Positions 54,178 through 62,606 of a DNA stretch of 64,000 nt are shown here, in pieces. The stretch spans positions 1,149,501 through 1,213,500 of the forward strand of contig NZ_CP009452.1 in assembly GCF_001278035.1 (NCBI RefSeq). The letters are read 5' to 3'. Within the stretch, counting starts at the first letter, position 1; each line of letters opens with the position of its first letter. The DNA is from Sphingopyxis sp. 113P3. Its GTDB lineage: Bacteria; Pseudomonadota; Alphaproteobacteria; Sphingomonadales; Sphingomonadaceae. The notes beneath the pieces are model-generated. The model saw nothing but the letters and a program-made list of their open reading frames with translations. It was not told the origin of the DNA and did not search any database. Position numbers and translations under genes: made by a program.

Positions 54178-54448
54178 TTGCCTAAGGGCTCCATGTCGGG
54201 TGGGTAGAGCATAGGCTGAGCGGATATCCGGGCCTCGCCCGGCTTCCCCTGAATATCGAAGCAGCGCAGCCGGTGGGCGAGCTGCCGCGCCATTTCGCCG
54301 ACCGCCGCCTGACGCCGCCGGCAATCGGCGTCTGCAAGGTCGTTCAACAATGAAGGCGAGGCCGTGGCAAGTCCGACTTCTAGGTGCAGCGAAAGTAGTG
54401 AGGTCTCTGCGAGAAGCGTCCTGTCGTGTCTCGAACGTACCTCACCAT
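54171..54448 (-). pseudogene. Gene remnants: ImmA/IrrE-like start joined to an unknown C terminus
   Basis: Just after the XRE gene, ATG 54448 opens MVRYVRDTTGRFSQRPHY, which resembles the first residues of ImmA/IrrE-type metallopeptidases that usually follow such XRE genes, but it stops after 22 codons (54380). An overlapping frame runs from about 54440 to a stop at 54171 and reads like coding sequence: SLHLEVGLATASPSLLNDLA, then RRRQAAVGEMARQLAHRLRC, ending DMEPLGKS. It has no start codon. A deletion probably fused the start of one gene to the end of another. Confidence 0.4.
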
Positions 54449-54456
54449 AATGCTGC

Positions 54457-54783
54457 CTACCTCTTCTTAGGAGGTGCGCGAAACGCCAGCATGGCTTCCG
54501 TGAACTGCGCCTCCGACAGCTTATTCAGGCGAACGTCAGCAGGAAATCTCCCTGCGAGATAATAGAGCCAATCGGTCTTGATGTTCAGAACGTCGGCGAA
54601 TTGCTGGACCATCCTGTCGGATGAAGGACTCCGGCGGTCATGTTCGATGTCGTTCAGATATTGAGGAGAAATCGGTTCGTCATCCTCGCGAAGAATTCTA
54701 GATGCAAGTTCCTTCTGGCTCATCCCGAGAGCCTTGCGCGCCTGGCTGATGGCGCGGCCAAAAGTTTGATCTGCTTCTGTCAT
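54457..54783 (-). CDS. XRE-family HTH regulator (orphaned antitoxin-like)
   Basis: A 108-residue protein with a helix-turn-helix at about residues 10-65 (FGRAISQARKALGMSQKELA ... ISPQYLNDIEHDRRSPSSD) and a short helical C terminus ending LAFRAPPKKR. Such genes normally precede an ImmA/IrrE-type metallopeptidase; here only a stub follows. A perfect 12-bp palindrome 25 bases upstream suggests autoregulation. Confidence 0.85.
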   Translation of the reverse strand: MTEADQTFGRAISQARKALGMSQKELASRILREDDEPISPQYLNDIEHDRRSPSSDRMVQQFADVLNIKTDWLYYLAGRFPADVRLNKLSEAQFTEAMLAFRAPPKKR

Positions 54784-54797
54784 GGCATCCTTGAAAA

Positions 54798-54821
54798 TAC
54801 GCTCATTCGCTAATTAGCGTA
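54798..54821. promoter_or_regulatory. Nested palindromes upstream of the XRE gene
   Basis: CGCTAATTAGCG at 54808-54819 is a perfect 12-bp palindrome. A second TACGCT at 54798-54803 pairs with AGCGTA at 54816-54821. The site begins 15 bases upstream of the minus-strand start at 54783, so a dimeric regulator bound there would block its own transcription. Confidence 0.6.
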
Positions 54822-55006
54822 CTCGCGAGCCCGACGCAGGTCAAGATTTTTGGTAGATTGCTGGCGTTGCCTTCCGCCCGCGCTCTAGCGCGCGATGCTT
54901 TCCGAGCCGACGTTCCATCTATCGGCCTTAACCCCAGCGACCTGCCTGAACGAATGGCAGCTTTCGTAATGACGTGATTGCCTCGGTAACGACTGCAAAG
55001 TTGGCG

Positions 55007-55333
55007 TTAATCATCTACATCGGCCAACCACGCCGGCATGTCTCGTTTGGCATGAAGCACGCGCCAGACATCCACATAGGTCTCGAATTCAAGATAGAAA
55101 ACGATCCAAGGGAAGCCTTTCAGCCGTATGGTCCTCAACCCCGGTAAGTTCAGCTCATGAGACCACCTTGGAGATCCTGCCGCTGGCATTTCCCCGATGA
55201 AGGTATAGGCCTGTTCAAGAGCATCAATGAAGCCGAAGGCCACATCCGCGCCAGCTTCGTGCGTGTAATGCTCGACCGCAAGGTCGACATCCTCCCGCGC
55301 TTTGGTACGCGGTATGACCAGTTTGGCAATCAC
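55007..55333 (-). CDS. parE: ParE-type toxin
   Basis: A 108-residue RelE/ParE-fold protein: AREDVDLAVEHYTHEAG, FIDALEQAYTFIGEMPAAGS and the C-terminal RTIRLKGFPWIVFYLEFETY with DVWRVLHAKRDMPAWL. The GTG start overlaps the antitoxin stop. ParE toxins poison DNA gyrase; RelE-like members cut mRNA. The spacing of these motifs and the ParD-type partner favour ParE. Confidence 0.88.
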   Translation of the reverse strand: MIAKLVIPRTKAREDVDLAVEHYTHEAGADVAFGFIDALEQAYTFIGEMPAAGSPRWSHELNLPGLRTIRLKGFPWIVFYLEFETYVDVWRVLHAKRDMPAWLADVDD

Positions 55334-55569
55334 GCCCCCGCGCGGTGATTCACACGGTTACGAAGGCCTTGGAAATATCCGGCATCGATTGGCGCGGTGG
55401 CTGCGGAACTAGCGCCCTCCAGGAGCATTTCGCGGAGGCGCTGAATGTCCTGATCCTTGCGGATCAGCTCCCGCACATACTCGCTGCTCGTGCCGTAACC
55501 ACGCACGTTGACCTGCTGGTCTACAAACGCTTTGAGCGCGTCCGGAAGCGAGATGTTCATCGTTGACAT
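55330..55569 (-). CDS. parD: ParD-type antitoxin
   Basis: A 79-residue ribbon-helix-helix antitoxin: MNISLPDALKAFVDQQVN, then GYGTSSEYVRELIRKD, the ParD/CopG signature. The C-terminal region that wraps the toxin follows. ATG 55569 or 55560 could start it. It precedes and overlaps parE. Confidence 0.9.
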   Translation of the reverse strand: MSTMNISLPDALKAFVDQQVNVRGYGTSSEYVRELIRKDQDIQRLREMLLEGASSAATAPIDAGYFQGLRNRVNHRAGA

Positions 55570-55571
55570 GG

Positions 55572-55604
55572 GCTATGATATAGCGGCTTGGCAAAATTTG
55601 GCAA
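55572..55604. promoter_or_regulatory. Operator-like repeats upstream of parD
   Basis: GCTAT-GAT-ATAGC at 55572-55584 is a short palindrome directly beside the parD start. TTGGCAA is repeated at 55588 and 55598, one helical turn apart. ParD dimers bind such sites to repress their own operon; binding here is inferred. Confidence 0.45.
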
Positions 55605-55686
55605 GATGTCCCGAGGCTCGAATCGCCGAACACAGCGACGTTCCGATATCTTCCGGTCGGCCAATTTTGGTCATCGGAGAACTATC

Positions 55687-56319
55687 ATGGGACATTCAGA
55701 CCTCGACCCAGCCATACATGATCGGCGCCCTTGGAATGCAGGGCAGAATGTTGGGCCAAAGCGCCCACTCAAGCCACGCGATATCTGGGCAATCCGTTTC
55801 TATCTCGACGAACACAGACGCCTGCGCGACCGGGCTCTGTTCGATCTTGCGATCGACAGCAAATTGCGTGGCTGCGATCTGGTCAAGATCAGAATCGGCG
55901 ACCTGATGAGTGCAGGATCATTTCGCGATCGCGCGACTGTCGTCCAGCAAAAGACTGGCCGTCCGGTGCAATTCGAGATCATGTCCGAGGCACGCAAGAG
56001 CCTGAAGGCATGGCTTGATCGGCGCGGCGGGACGATCCGCGACTTCGTATTCCCAAGCAGGATCGATTACCTCGGTCATTTGAGCACACGGCAATATGCG
56101 CGCCTCGTCGACGAATGGGTCTCGACGGTCCGCCTCGACAGGCGGGAGTATGGCACACACTCGATGCGAAGAACGAAGGCTTCGCTGATCTACAAAGCCA
56201 CAGGTAACCTTCGGGCAGTGCAAATCCTGCTCGGCCATACCAACATCGAGAATACCGTCAGGTATCTCGGCGTAGATAACGATGATGCTTTGACGCTGTC
56301 TGAACGTACCGAAATCTGA
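55687..56319 (+). CDS. Small tyrosine recombinase/integrase
   Basis: A 210-residue recombinase that is essentially a catalytic domain. Arg in DSKLRGCDLVKI, Lys in QQKTGRPVQFEI, the THSMRRTKASL box (His-x-x-Arg), His in LLGHTNIENT and Tyr in VRYLGVD are all present. The N-terminal core-binding domain is very short (KPRDIWAIRFYLDEHRRLRD), as in the short integrase-like proteins common in sphingomonads. Start at ATG 55687. It is divergent from parDE and may have served to acquire or resolve this islet. Confidence 0.85.
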   Translation: MGHSDLDPAIHDRRPWNAGQNVGPKRPLKPRDIWAIRFYLDEHRRLRDRALFDLAIDSKLRGCDLVKIRIGDLMSAGSFRDRATVVQQKTGRPVQFEIMSEARKSLKAWLDRRGGTIRDFVFPSRIDYLGHLSTRQYARLVDEWVSTVRLDRREYGTHSMRRTKASLIYKATGNLRAVQILLGHTNIENTVRYLGVDNDDALTLSERTEI

Positions 56320-56323
56320 AAAT

Positions 56324-56353
56324 GCCGGCTTCCTGACGTCCTTGGGAAGCCGG
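56324..56353 (+). terminator. Rho-independent terminator after the small recombinase
   Basis: CCGGCTTCC (56325-56333) pairs perfectly with GGAAGCCGG (56345-56353) around an 11-base loop, followed by TTAATTCAT. It begins five bases after the recombinase stop. Confidence 0.65.
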
Positions 56354-56572
56354 TTAATTCATATGAACGATGGGCAGGTGTCAACGAGTGCCTGCGGCCA
56401 CGCGAACGTCAGCTTTGTTAGCGATGGCTGACATGCCAAAATGGAGAGGGGCCGACAGCTATAGCCGGTACCTCGCCGAAACCTGCCTGACCGCAACCGG
56501 CCAAAAGCCGTGGCTAGGCGCAGATTTCCAAAAAGGGAATTCGATAGGGGGGAATGTGGGGACAGTATGGCG

Positions 56573-56923
56573 ATGAAGATTAGTCGCCTAAAATCATATG
56601 GATAGATAGAAAAATGGCTCGCCGGTGCCAAGCTGAATCCTCACTGGGAGTTGGAAGTTCCACTGCGCTATCGTCTTCAGAAGCACGCTAAATTGCTCAA
56701 TCGTTCGCTGCGGAACGCTGAGCCACTACGCCCAACCAAGGAGAAGCCGCCAACCTTAAAGGATCAAGCGATCGATCTGGCCAAACGAAAAGGTATCGTC
56801 GCTGCGGACGAGTTCAAAGCGATCGGAATCTCACGCCATTATTTGAGTCGAATGTGCGCGCTTGGCTTCCTGGAGCGGTATGGTCCCTGCCAATATGGAC
56901 TGCCCAAAAGAGACGCCGCTTAA
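56573..56923 (+). pseudogene. AbiEi-like antitoxin-domain gene with internal stop
   Basis: In one frame ATG 56573 gives MKISRLKSYG, a TAG stop (56603-56605), then IEKWLAGAKLNPHWELEVPL and a continuation to the stop at 56923. Residues near the end, TLKDQAIDLAKRKGIVAADE and FKAIGISRHYLSRMCALGFL, match the winged-helix opening of AbiEi-type antitoxins. The toxin-binding body expected after GPCQYGLPK is absent, and downstream frames to 57146 are open only in patches. A shorter product could start at TTG 56651. Probably a decayed antitoxin. Confidence 0.45.
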
Positions 56924-57146
56924 GGGCAATAGCAACCAAGCTGTCGGGGAATGCGAGTTTCAGGGATTCAGGAAAAATCGCACTGGTGGGGCGAACTCTT
57001 CCCGCGACTTCGTATGGTCAGGATCATATTCGAGTGTACCGTTGGTCTGGTGAACGCGGGACAAGTTCCTTCAATCGCCTGATGACGATGCGTATTCCGC
57101 CGCTGAAAATCGAACACTGCCGCTTGAAAGCCGTGTACGGCGAAAC

Positions 57147-59873
57147 TCAGTGGCGGCTCCCGGTGTCGAGCGTTTTCCAGACGCGCGTCTGATATGGGTC
57201 GGTTGCCGAATGCTCGAAGGCTGGTCGGGCAAGTTCGAGCTGCCGTCGCGTCTCCCCCGTGTCGCCGCGCGCATGAGCCAGTTGCGCGCGCGCTAGTGCG
57301 ACATTGCCGCCCCAGTGCGGATCGGCGGTCAATTCCGCTACCTTCCGCGTATCGATCCGATCGAGCAGCGGGTCGGCTTCGCCATGGCGCCCGGCAAGGA
57401 TCAGGCAATGGGCGCGCACGAAAGCGACACCCTGCGTAAGCCCGGCATCTGGACCGAAAGCCGTAAGAGCATTGCTATGCGCAAGCGCCGCGCTGGAAAG
57501 CCCTTCGGTCGTCCGTTCGGATCGGCATTGCGCCAGGGCGCGATCTGCCAGCGAGACGACCGCGAAGAAGGAGCCTTCGCCAAGCATTGCGGTTGCCCGC
57601 CGATTTAGGTTCGTCGTGTCACGGATGGCATCGTCCCACCGCTCAAGTGAGCCATAAGACTGGCCGCGCGTCGCCAGCAGTTGCAGAGCCAACTCATTGT
57701 CCGACCCGAGCACCCGAACGAGATCGGGTTCCAGAGCGTCTGCCTGTGTGATCGCCTCGGTGAATTTGCCCTGTCCCATCAAGGTCTGCGCCAGGTTGAG
57801 CCGGAGCCGCAGGACGGCAGGATCATTCGCCGCGCCGATTGCGCGATAGTCGGTAACAAGCTGGCGGAACAGGTTTTCCGCCTCTTGGGAGCGGCCGAGC
57901 CGGAACAGCGCGAAGGCGCGGCGCTGCCTGAGCGTGAGCAGTTCGGCGGGATCGAAACCGTCGATGGTTTCGGCGATCCTCTGCGCCTCACCGAAATGCG
58001 CCTCGGCTCCGGCCGCGTCATTGTCGATCAACGCCACCATGCCCTTCGCCGAGGCCAGCCACATGGCGAGTTCGGGATCAGGCCCGCCTCGTGCGGAAAT
58101 CGCCTCTTCCTGCGCGGCGAGGATCGTCTTCGCCGCTTCCAGGGTGCCGGCCTGATAGGAGCGCGCCTCCATCATCGCCCGTTGCAGATGCGTGCGAATG
58201 GCGCTGTGCGATCCGGGACCTTCGGCCTTTTCCCATAGGGCGGCGGCGCGCTCATAGGCATCTCTGCTGCCCGTCCAGTCGTTACGGCTGTCCAGCGCGC
58301 GGGCGATGGTCTGGTGAAGACGCGCCGCGATGGCGGGCGAATCCCCGAACCGCGCATCAATCTGCGCGGCCGAGGCCTTGATCGCGCCGATCAGGCTCTC
58401 GTCCGGCTGGCCGCTGACATAGGGGCTGGAGCGGGCGAGCAGATCTGAGCTGAGGAACCGGTTCATCGCTTCGAGATCGGCGGCATGGCGCTCGGCAGCC
58501 GCGCGCTGGTCGGTCGCAACGAAGGCGAAAGTCAGGCTGGCGGCCAGGCCCAGAAGCGACGCGGCACCCGCCGCGATCACCCACGGACGGCGCGCGCGCG
58601 ATCGCGCCAGCTTGTCCTCTGCCTCGCGGGCGCGCCGCTCAGCTTCCAGCGCAAGGCGATGGTCGCGCCGGCGCGCCTCGATCTCGCGCAACCGCCGCGC
58701 GAAGGCCGCCGCGCTGTCGAGACGCTGGGCGGGGTCGCCGGCGGCCGCCTCGGCGATATCGGTTCGCAGCAACGGATCACCGATCCCGGCCTCCCATCCA
58801 GGCGAGAGTGGCTTGCGAAGATCGCCGACCGTCATCTGGTAGAGCATGACGCCGAGCGCATAGATATCGGATCGGGCGCTTGCCGGGGCGCCGGCGAGCA
58901 GTTCCGGCGCCATCCACAACGCCGTGCCGCTCAGCGTTTCTCTGTCGCCGTCAAACGCCGTCGCTGTGATGCCAGCCCTTGCGAGCCGGTCGGGTTCGTC
59001 CAGTGCGGCGCTCCCGAAATCGATGACCCTGGCTTGCCATGCGCCGGTGCGATCGACGGCGGCAAGAATATTGGCGGGCTTCAGATCCTGGTGTAGCACG
59101 CCGCAGTTGTGCGCGGCGGCGATGGTCTCGGCGACGGTCGCCAGTACCGCGAGCCGCGTCTCGAGGGGAATGGCGGCAAGTCCGCCCTGATCCTCGGCCC
59201 AGCGCGTCAGGTCCGGCCCGCCATATGCGCTTTCCACGAACCAGGGCCGTGCGTCGAAATTCCATTCGAGCACGGGCACCAGATCGGGTCGCTCGCCAAG
59301 AACATCCCTCAGCAGGCGCGATATCGCCACTTCGCGCTTCAGCCGCCGGAGCCCATCGCCGTCGTCCGCGAACTTGAAGACCCGCAGTTCGCCGGTCTTC
59401 TCGTGCCGCGCCCGCCAGACAGGACACGCCCCGCTGGAAGACAGGCGCAGGTCCAGACGCCATGCGCTGCGCCCCGGCACGGCATCGCCCTGTTCCAGGC
59501 GCAGCGGCGCGGGCGAAGGCCGGGGCGCCGCCGCAACCGACACGGCAAGACCGAAGCGATAGCCCACCCGAGGCACGGTGACGACGATCGCGCCCTCCCG
59601 GTCGTCCAGCGCCTTGCGGAGCTTGGAGACGGCTGTGGTCAGCGAGCCCTCGATGACATGCAAGCCGGGCCACACCCGGTCGAGCAACTCCGCCTTGGTG
59701 ACGATCTGGCCGGACTGGCGCAGAAGCTCCAGCAGGATGTCGAGCGGCTTGCCTTCCAGCGCAATCGGCCGTCCGTCCTTGCTCAGCGCCCACCGGCTTT
59801 CGTCGAAGGCGAAGTCGCCGAAACGCCAGATGCGATGCTCCGACGCGGAACTATGCGGCAAATCCTCTGCCAT
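57147..59873 (-). CDS. Winged-helix/Ser-Thr kinase/TPR transmembrane protein
   Basis: A 908-residue fusion. Residues 15-108 are an OmpR/CadC-type winged helix (KPLDILLELLRQSGQIVTKA ... SLTTAVSKLRKAL, VPRVGYRF). Residues 140-400 are a Hanks-type kinase: Lys167 in VFKFA, HQDLKPAN (261-268; usual HRD), IDFGSA with Asp285, and APELL. A membrane helix spans about 430-452. The rest (460-900) is TPR-like, probably periplasmic. It would bind DNA and phosphorylate partners while sensing outside signals. The Gly-rich loop (SSSGACPVWRA) is degenerate but catalytic residues are intact. Divergent from the membrane protein at 59981. Confidence 0.85.
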   Translation of the reverse strand: MAEDLPHSSASEHRIWRFGDFAFDESRWALSKDGRPIALEGKPLDILLELLRQSGQIVTKAELLDRVWPGLHVIEGSLTTAVSKLRKALDDREGAIVVTVPRVGYRFGLAVSVAAAPRPSPAPLRLEQGDAVPGRSAWRLDLRLSSSGACPVWRARHEKTGELRVFKFADDGDGLRRLKREVAISRLLRDVLGERPDLVPVLEWNFDARPWFVESAYGGPDLTRWAEDQGGLAAIPLETRLAVLATVAETIAAAHNCGVLHQDLKPANILAAVDRTGAWQARVIDFGSAALDEPDRLARAGITATAFDGDRETLSGTALWMAPELLAGAPASARSDIYALGVMLYQMTVGDLRKPLSPGWEAGIGDPLLRTDIAEAAAGDPAQRLDSAAAFARRLREIEARRRDHRLALEAERRAREAEDKLARSRARRPWVIAAGAASLLGLAASLTFAFVATDQRAAAERHAADLEAMNRFLSSDLLARSSPYVSGQPDESLIGAIKASAAQIDARFGDSPAIAARLHQTIARALDSRNDWTGSRDAYERAAALWEKAEGPGSHSAIRTHLQRAMMEARSYQAGTLEAAKTILAAQEEAISARGGPDPELAMWLASAKGMVALIDNDAAGAEAHFGEAQRIAETIDGFDPAELLTLRQRRAFALFRLGRSQEAENLFRQLVTDYRAIGAANDPAVLRLRLNLAQTLMGQGKFTEAITQADALEPDLVRVLGSDNELALQLLATRGQSYGSLERWDDAIRDTTNLNRRATAMLGEGSFFAVVSLADRALAQCRSERTTEGLSSAALAHSNALTAFGPDAGLTQGVAFVRAHCLILAGRHGEADPLLDRIDTRKVAELTADPHWGGNVALARAQLAHARGDTGETRRQLELARPAFEHSATDPYQTRVWKTLDTGSRH

Positions 59874-59980
59874 CGTCCTGGCCGCTTACGATCCTTGAGA
59901 AAAAGTTGAGCCCCTCTTGAGGACAATTTCTAGGCCGGACGCCATGCATTTCGCAAGCAATGGCGAAAGGAAGGTGGGTA

Positions 59981-60763
59981 ATGAAAGGACAGATACTGGA
60001 CTATGACCCGGCGGGTGGCACGGGCGTCATTTCCGGCGAAGACGGCAAGCGGTACGGCTTCAGTCGCGCCGAATGGAAAGGCGCAGGCGATCCCAGGCCG
60101 GGCACGGCGATCGATTTCGAGGCGCGGGCGTCGGAAGCCGTCGGCATCTATGCCGTGAAACCCGCAGTGACGCTGTCTGCGATCGACACGGACGCGCTGC
60201 GTTTCACCGACGCGGTCCAGCGGGCCGGCGCTCTGCTGCGCGAGGGGCTTGAAGCCCCGCTGGCGCTGTTCATTCTGCTCGCCTGCTTCCTCACCTTCCT
60301 GTCGGTGGAACCCTCGGTGATGGGCATGGCCGCCGGCGAGGCCGCGACACGCAGCTACTCGCTATTCGGCGCAGGCAGCGATCTGCTGAAAACAATCGAC
60401 AGCTATCTGATATCGATGGCACGCTCCAGCGAAAGCGATCTGGCCATGGCGACTATCCTGCTTCAGCCGCGCTGGCTGGCGCCCATCACGGCCGTGATCC
60501 TCCTTTATGCCTGCTGGCGCGGAAGGCCCTCGAAGATTCTCACGATGATTGCTGGTGCCGGCGCGATCGTCGCCTTCCTCAATGCGGCAATCTTCGCATC
60601 CATGATCGAGGGGATGGCGAACGGGAGCGGCGGCATGACGAGCGTTACGATCAATAGCGGCACCGGTGCGTGGCTTCTGCTCCTGTGCGGCATCGGCCTG
60701 ATCCTCGCCGCGACAGGCCGGATCGCCAATCCGCTCGCATCCGGGTCGAAGCCCGGTGGCTGA
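59981..60763 (+). CDS. Cold-shock-like domain membrane protein
   Basis: A 260-residue protein from ATG 59981 behind GAAAGGAAGG. Residues 1-60 look like a compact OB/cold-shock fold (MKGQILDYDPAGGTGVISGE, then YGFSRAEWKG and PRPGTAIDFEA). Four hydrophobic segments follow between 85 and 250. OB-plus-membrane proteins of this kind are poorly characterised; the soluble domain may bind nucleic acid or only mediate contacts. It is divergent from the kinase gene across 107 bases. Confidence 0.65.
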   Translation: MKGQILDYDPAGGTGVISGEDGKRYGFSRAEWKGAGDPRPGTAIDFEARASEAVGIYAVKPAVTLSAIDTDALRFTDAVQRAGALLREGLEAPLALFILLACFLTFLSVEPSVMGMAAGEAATRSYSLFGAGSDLLKTIDSYLISMARSSESDLAMATILLQPRWLAPITAVILLYACWRGRPSKILTMIAGAGAIVAFLNAAIFASMIEGMANGSGGMTSVTINSGTGAWLLLLCGIGLILAATGRIANPLASGSKPGG

Positions 60764-60900
60764 TCTTGCATCCCGGACGACCGCTCGCACCCCGTGCAGT
60801 CGGTCCACAGGGAGATCATGGAAGCAACCGTCAAATAAAGGCTGTTGCGCCTCGTAAGAGGCAGGACTGAACATAGTGAGTGTGGTGCGGAGGCGTGTAG

Positions 60901-61602
60901 ATGAGAAAATTCTTCGAACGAAAATCGGGCTCCCTGGCGGTTGCTTTGGCGTTGGCTGCCTGTGGTGGCCAATCAAACCAGGGTGCAGCGAGTGAGGAAA
61001 CTGCGAGTGCTGGCGGGAGTGAAGTGAGTGGCGCGCCGGAAAGGGTTGCGCTGACCAATCCGGTCTCGTCCGCCGAGGCGAAGTCCACTCCAACAATCAG
61101 TGATGTGGCCATGTCGGCAAGCACCGAATCTTCTTCTCCTGGCGCTTTGCCAGAATCTGATGTTCCCACTGAACCCGGCAGCGGAGAGGACCGCAGCATC
61201 TTCCAGGCCGCGGGCTTCACCTATGTACAGAAGCGCAGCCAATGGGAAAGTGGTGCGTGCGGCGACCCACCGGCAGGCGCCTCCTATGAGCCCGGTGCAA
61301 TAGGGAAGATCGAGGACATCAATGGTGACGGCAGACCCGAGGTGATCGTCACGGAGGGCGGCGCGATCTGCTTCGGCATGTCAGGGCTGAGCTTTCAATT
61401 GCTGTCCCGGCAAGCGAATGGCCAATGGAAGGTAATGACCGGCGGTATCGGTATTCCCGAGTTCCTTGCGACACGAGGCACTGACAATTTCCCCGACATT
61501 CAGGTCGGCGGACCGGGCTTCTGTTTTCCGGTGATCCGCTGGAACGGCAGTGAATACAAGCTGCAAAGGCACGAATATGAAGGGAAACCCTGCTCGCGAT
61601 AA
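60901..61602 (+). CDS. Lipoprotein of unknown function
   Basis: A 233-residue lipoprotein with lipobox LAAC (Cys21). A Ser/Glu/Ala-rich disordered linker to about residue 95 precedes a compact domain with IEDINGDGRPEVIVTEGG, an FG-GAP/EF-hand-like calcium loop, and several cysteines. Probably an outer-membrane-anchored periplasmic protein. It lies between the cold-shock-like protein and a winged-helix regulator on the same strand, suggesting but not proving a functional link. Confidence 0.7.
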   Translation: MRKFFERKSGSLAVALALAACGGQSNQGAASEETASAGGSEVSGAPERVALTNPVSSAEAKSTPTISDVAMSASTESSSPGALPESDVPTEPGSGEDRSIFQAAGFTYVQKRSQWESGACGDPPAGASYEPGAIGKIEDINGDGRPEVIVTEGGAICFGMSGLSFQLLSRQANGQWKVMTGGIGIPEFLATRGTDNFPDIQVGGPGFCFPVIRWNGSEYKLQRHEYEGKPCSR

Positions 61603-61704
61603 TAGAGACTAATACGCTTGCCGCGCGCAACACGCAGTTGTTTTGCGTTCCGCAGTGCAGACAGTCTCGGAAAACATGTCATTGCTTGGACTCAATTTGC
61701 GGTT

Positions 61705-62556
61705 ATGCAATCTCCCATGCGGGGTGAGCGCGACGATTGCCGTCTCTGGCGTTTCGGAAACATTGAATATGATGAGGCCATTGGCGAACTGATAGTCGCT
61801 GGGCAGGTCGTGGAACTCGACCGGTCAAGCCGGGTGGTTCTTGCCAGGCTCCTTGCGGGTGACGGCACGTCTGTTGACAAGGAGGAGCTTCTCAAGGCTG
61901 GCTGGCCAGGGCGCAAGGTTCATGAAAATTCGCTGACCAAGGCAATCGGCCGGCTTCGCCAGGCACTGGGTGATGACGGTTGGCGTATCGAGGCGGTCTA
62001 CGGGCATGGCTACCGCTTCGTGTCCGATGCCGCGGACGTGGCATACCCCCGGCCTGATCCGCCGCCGCTGCGGCGTCGCCGGCATTTCACGATCGCGTTG
62101 GCTGTGATTGCCGGGGCCTGTGCGTTCGCCAGCATCTATGCTCACCGGACTGCCCCCACGGAACAGCCTCTCAAGATTGGCGAAGCGCCCGATGTCATTG
62201 GCCGCATATTGTGGGTCGACGATCATCCCGAAAACAATGTGGAAGAGAAGCGCTTTCTCGAAGGACAGCGGATGGCCGTCTACAATGTCACATCGAGCGA
62301 CGATGCACTCAAACTGCTCGCCATGTATCGCTATGACGCGGTGATTTCCGACATGGGGCGGAATGGCAATCCACTCGCCGGACTTGATTTGGTCAAGGCG
62401 ATGCGCGCGCGCGGCGATCATACGCCCTTCTATCTCTACACGATTCTGCCTTCGCGGGCGCAGCGCGATCTGCTGGCGCAGCATGGTGGACAGGGCGTCG
62501 CGGTGACATCGGAAGGGCTTTATAGCTTCCTCCTTCCGGCGGGAGCCGATCGCTAG
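61705..62556 (+). CDS. Winged-helix/transmembrane/receiver-like regulator
   Basis: A 283-residue protein starting at ATG 61705 (61717 possible). Residues 12-108 are a CadC/OmpR-type winged helix (LKAGWPGRKVHENSLTKAIG, AVYGHGYRFVS). RRRRH precedes a membrane helix at about 127-146. Residues 166-270 resemble a response-regulator receiver: ILWVDDHPENN (Asp172/173), VISDMGRNG (Asp216 as acceptor) and YLYTI, without the usual conserved Lys. The positive-inside rule puts this receiver-like domain in the periplasm, an odd place for phosphotransfer, so it may be a non-phosphorylated sensor fold. Confidence 0.8.
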   Translation: MQSPMRGERDDCRLWRFGNIEYDEAIGELIVAGQVVELDRSSRVVLARLLAGDGTSVDKEELLKAGWPGRKVHENSLTKAIGRLRQALGDDGWRIEAVYGHGYRFVSDAADVAYPRPDPPPLRRRRHFTIALAVIAGACAFASIYAHRTAPTEQPLKIGEAPDVIGRILWVDDHPENNVEEKRFLEGQRMAVYNVTSSDDALKLLAMYRYDAVISDMGRNGNPLAGLDLVKAMRARGDHTPFYLYTILPSRAQRDLLAQHGGQGVAVTSEGLYSFLLPAGADR

Positions 62557-62606
62557 TCGAGGTAGCGTTTCATTGTGCGTTGCCGAATTACGGTTATGAA
62601 AAGCGC

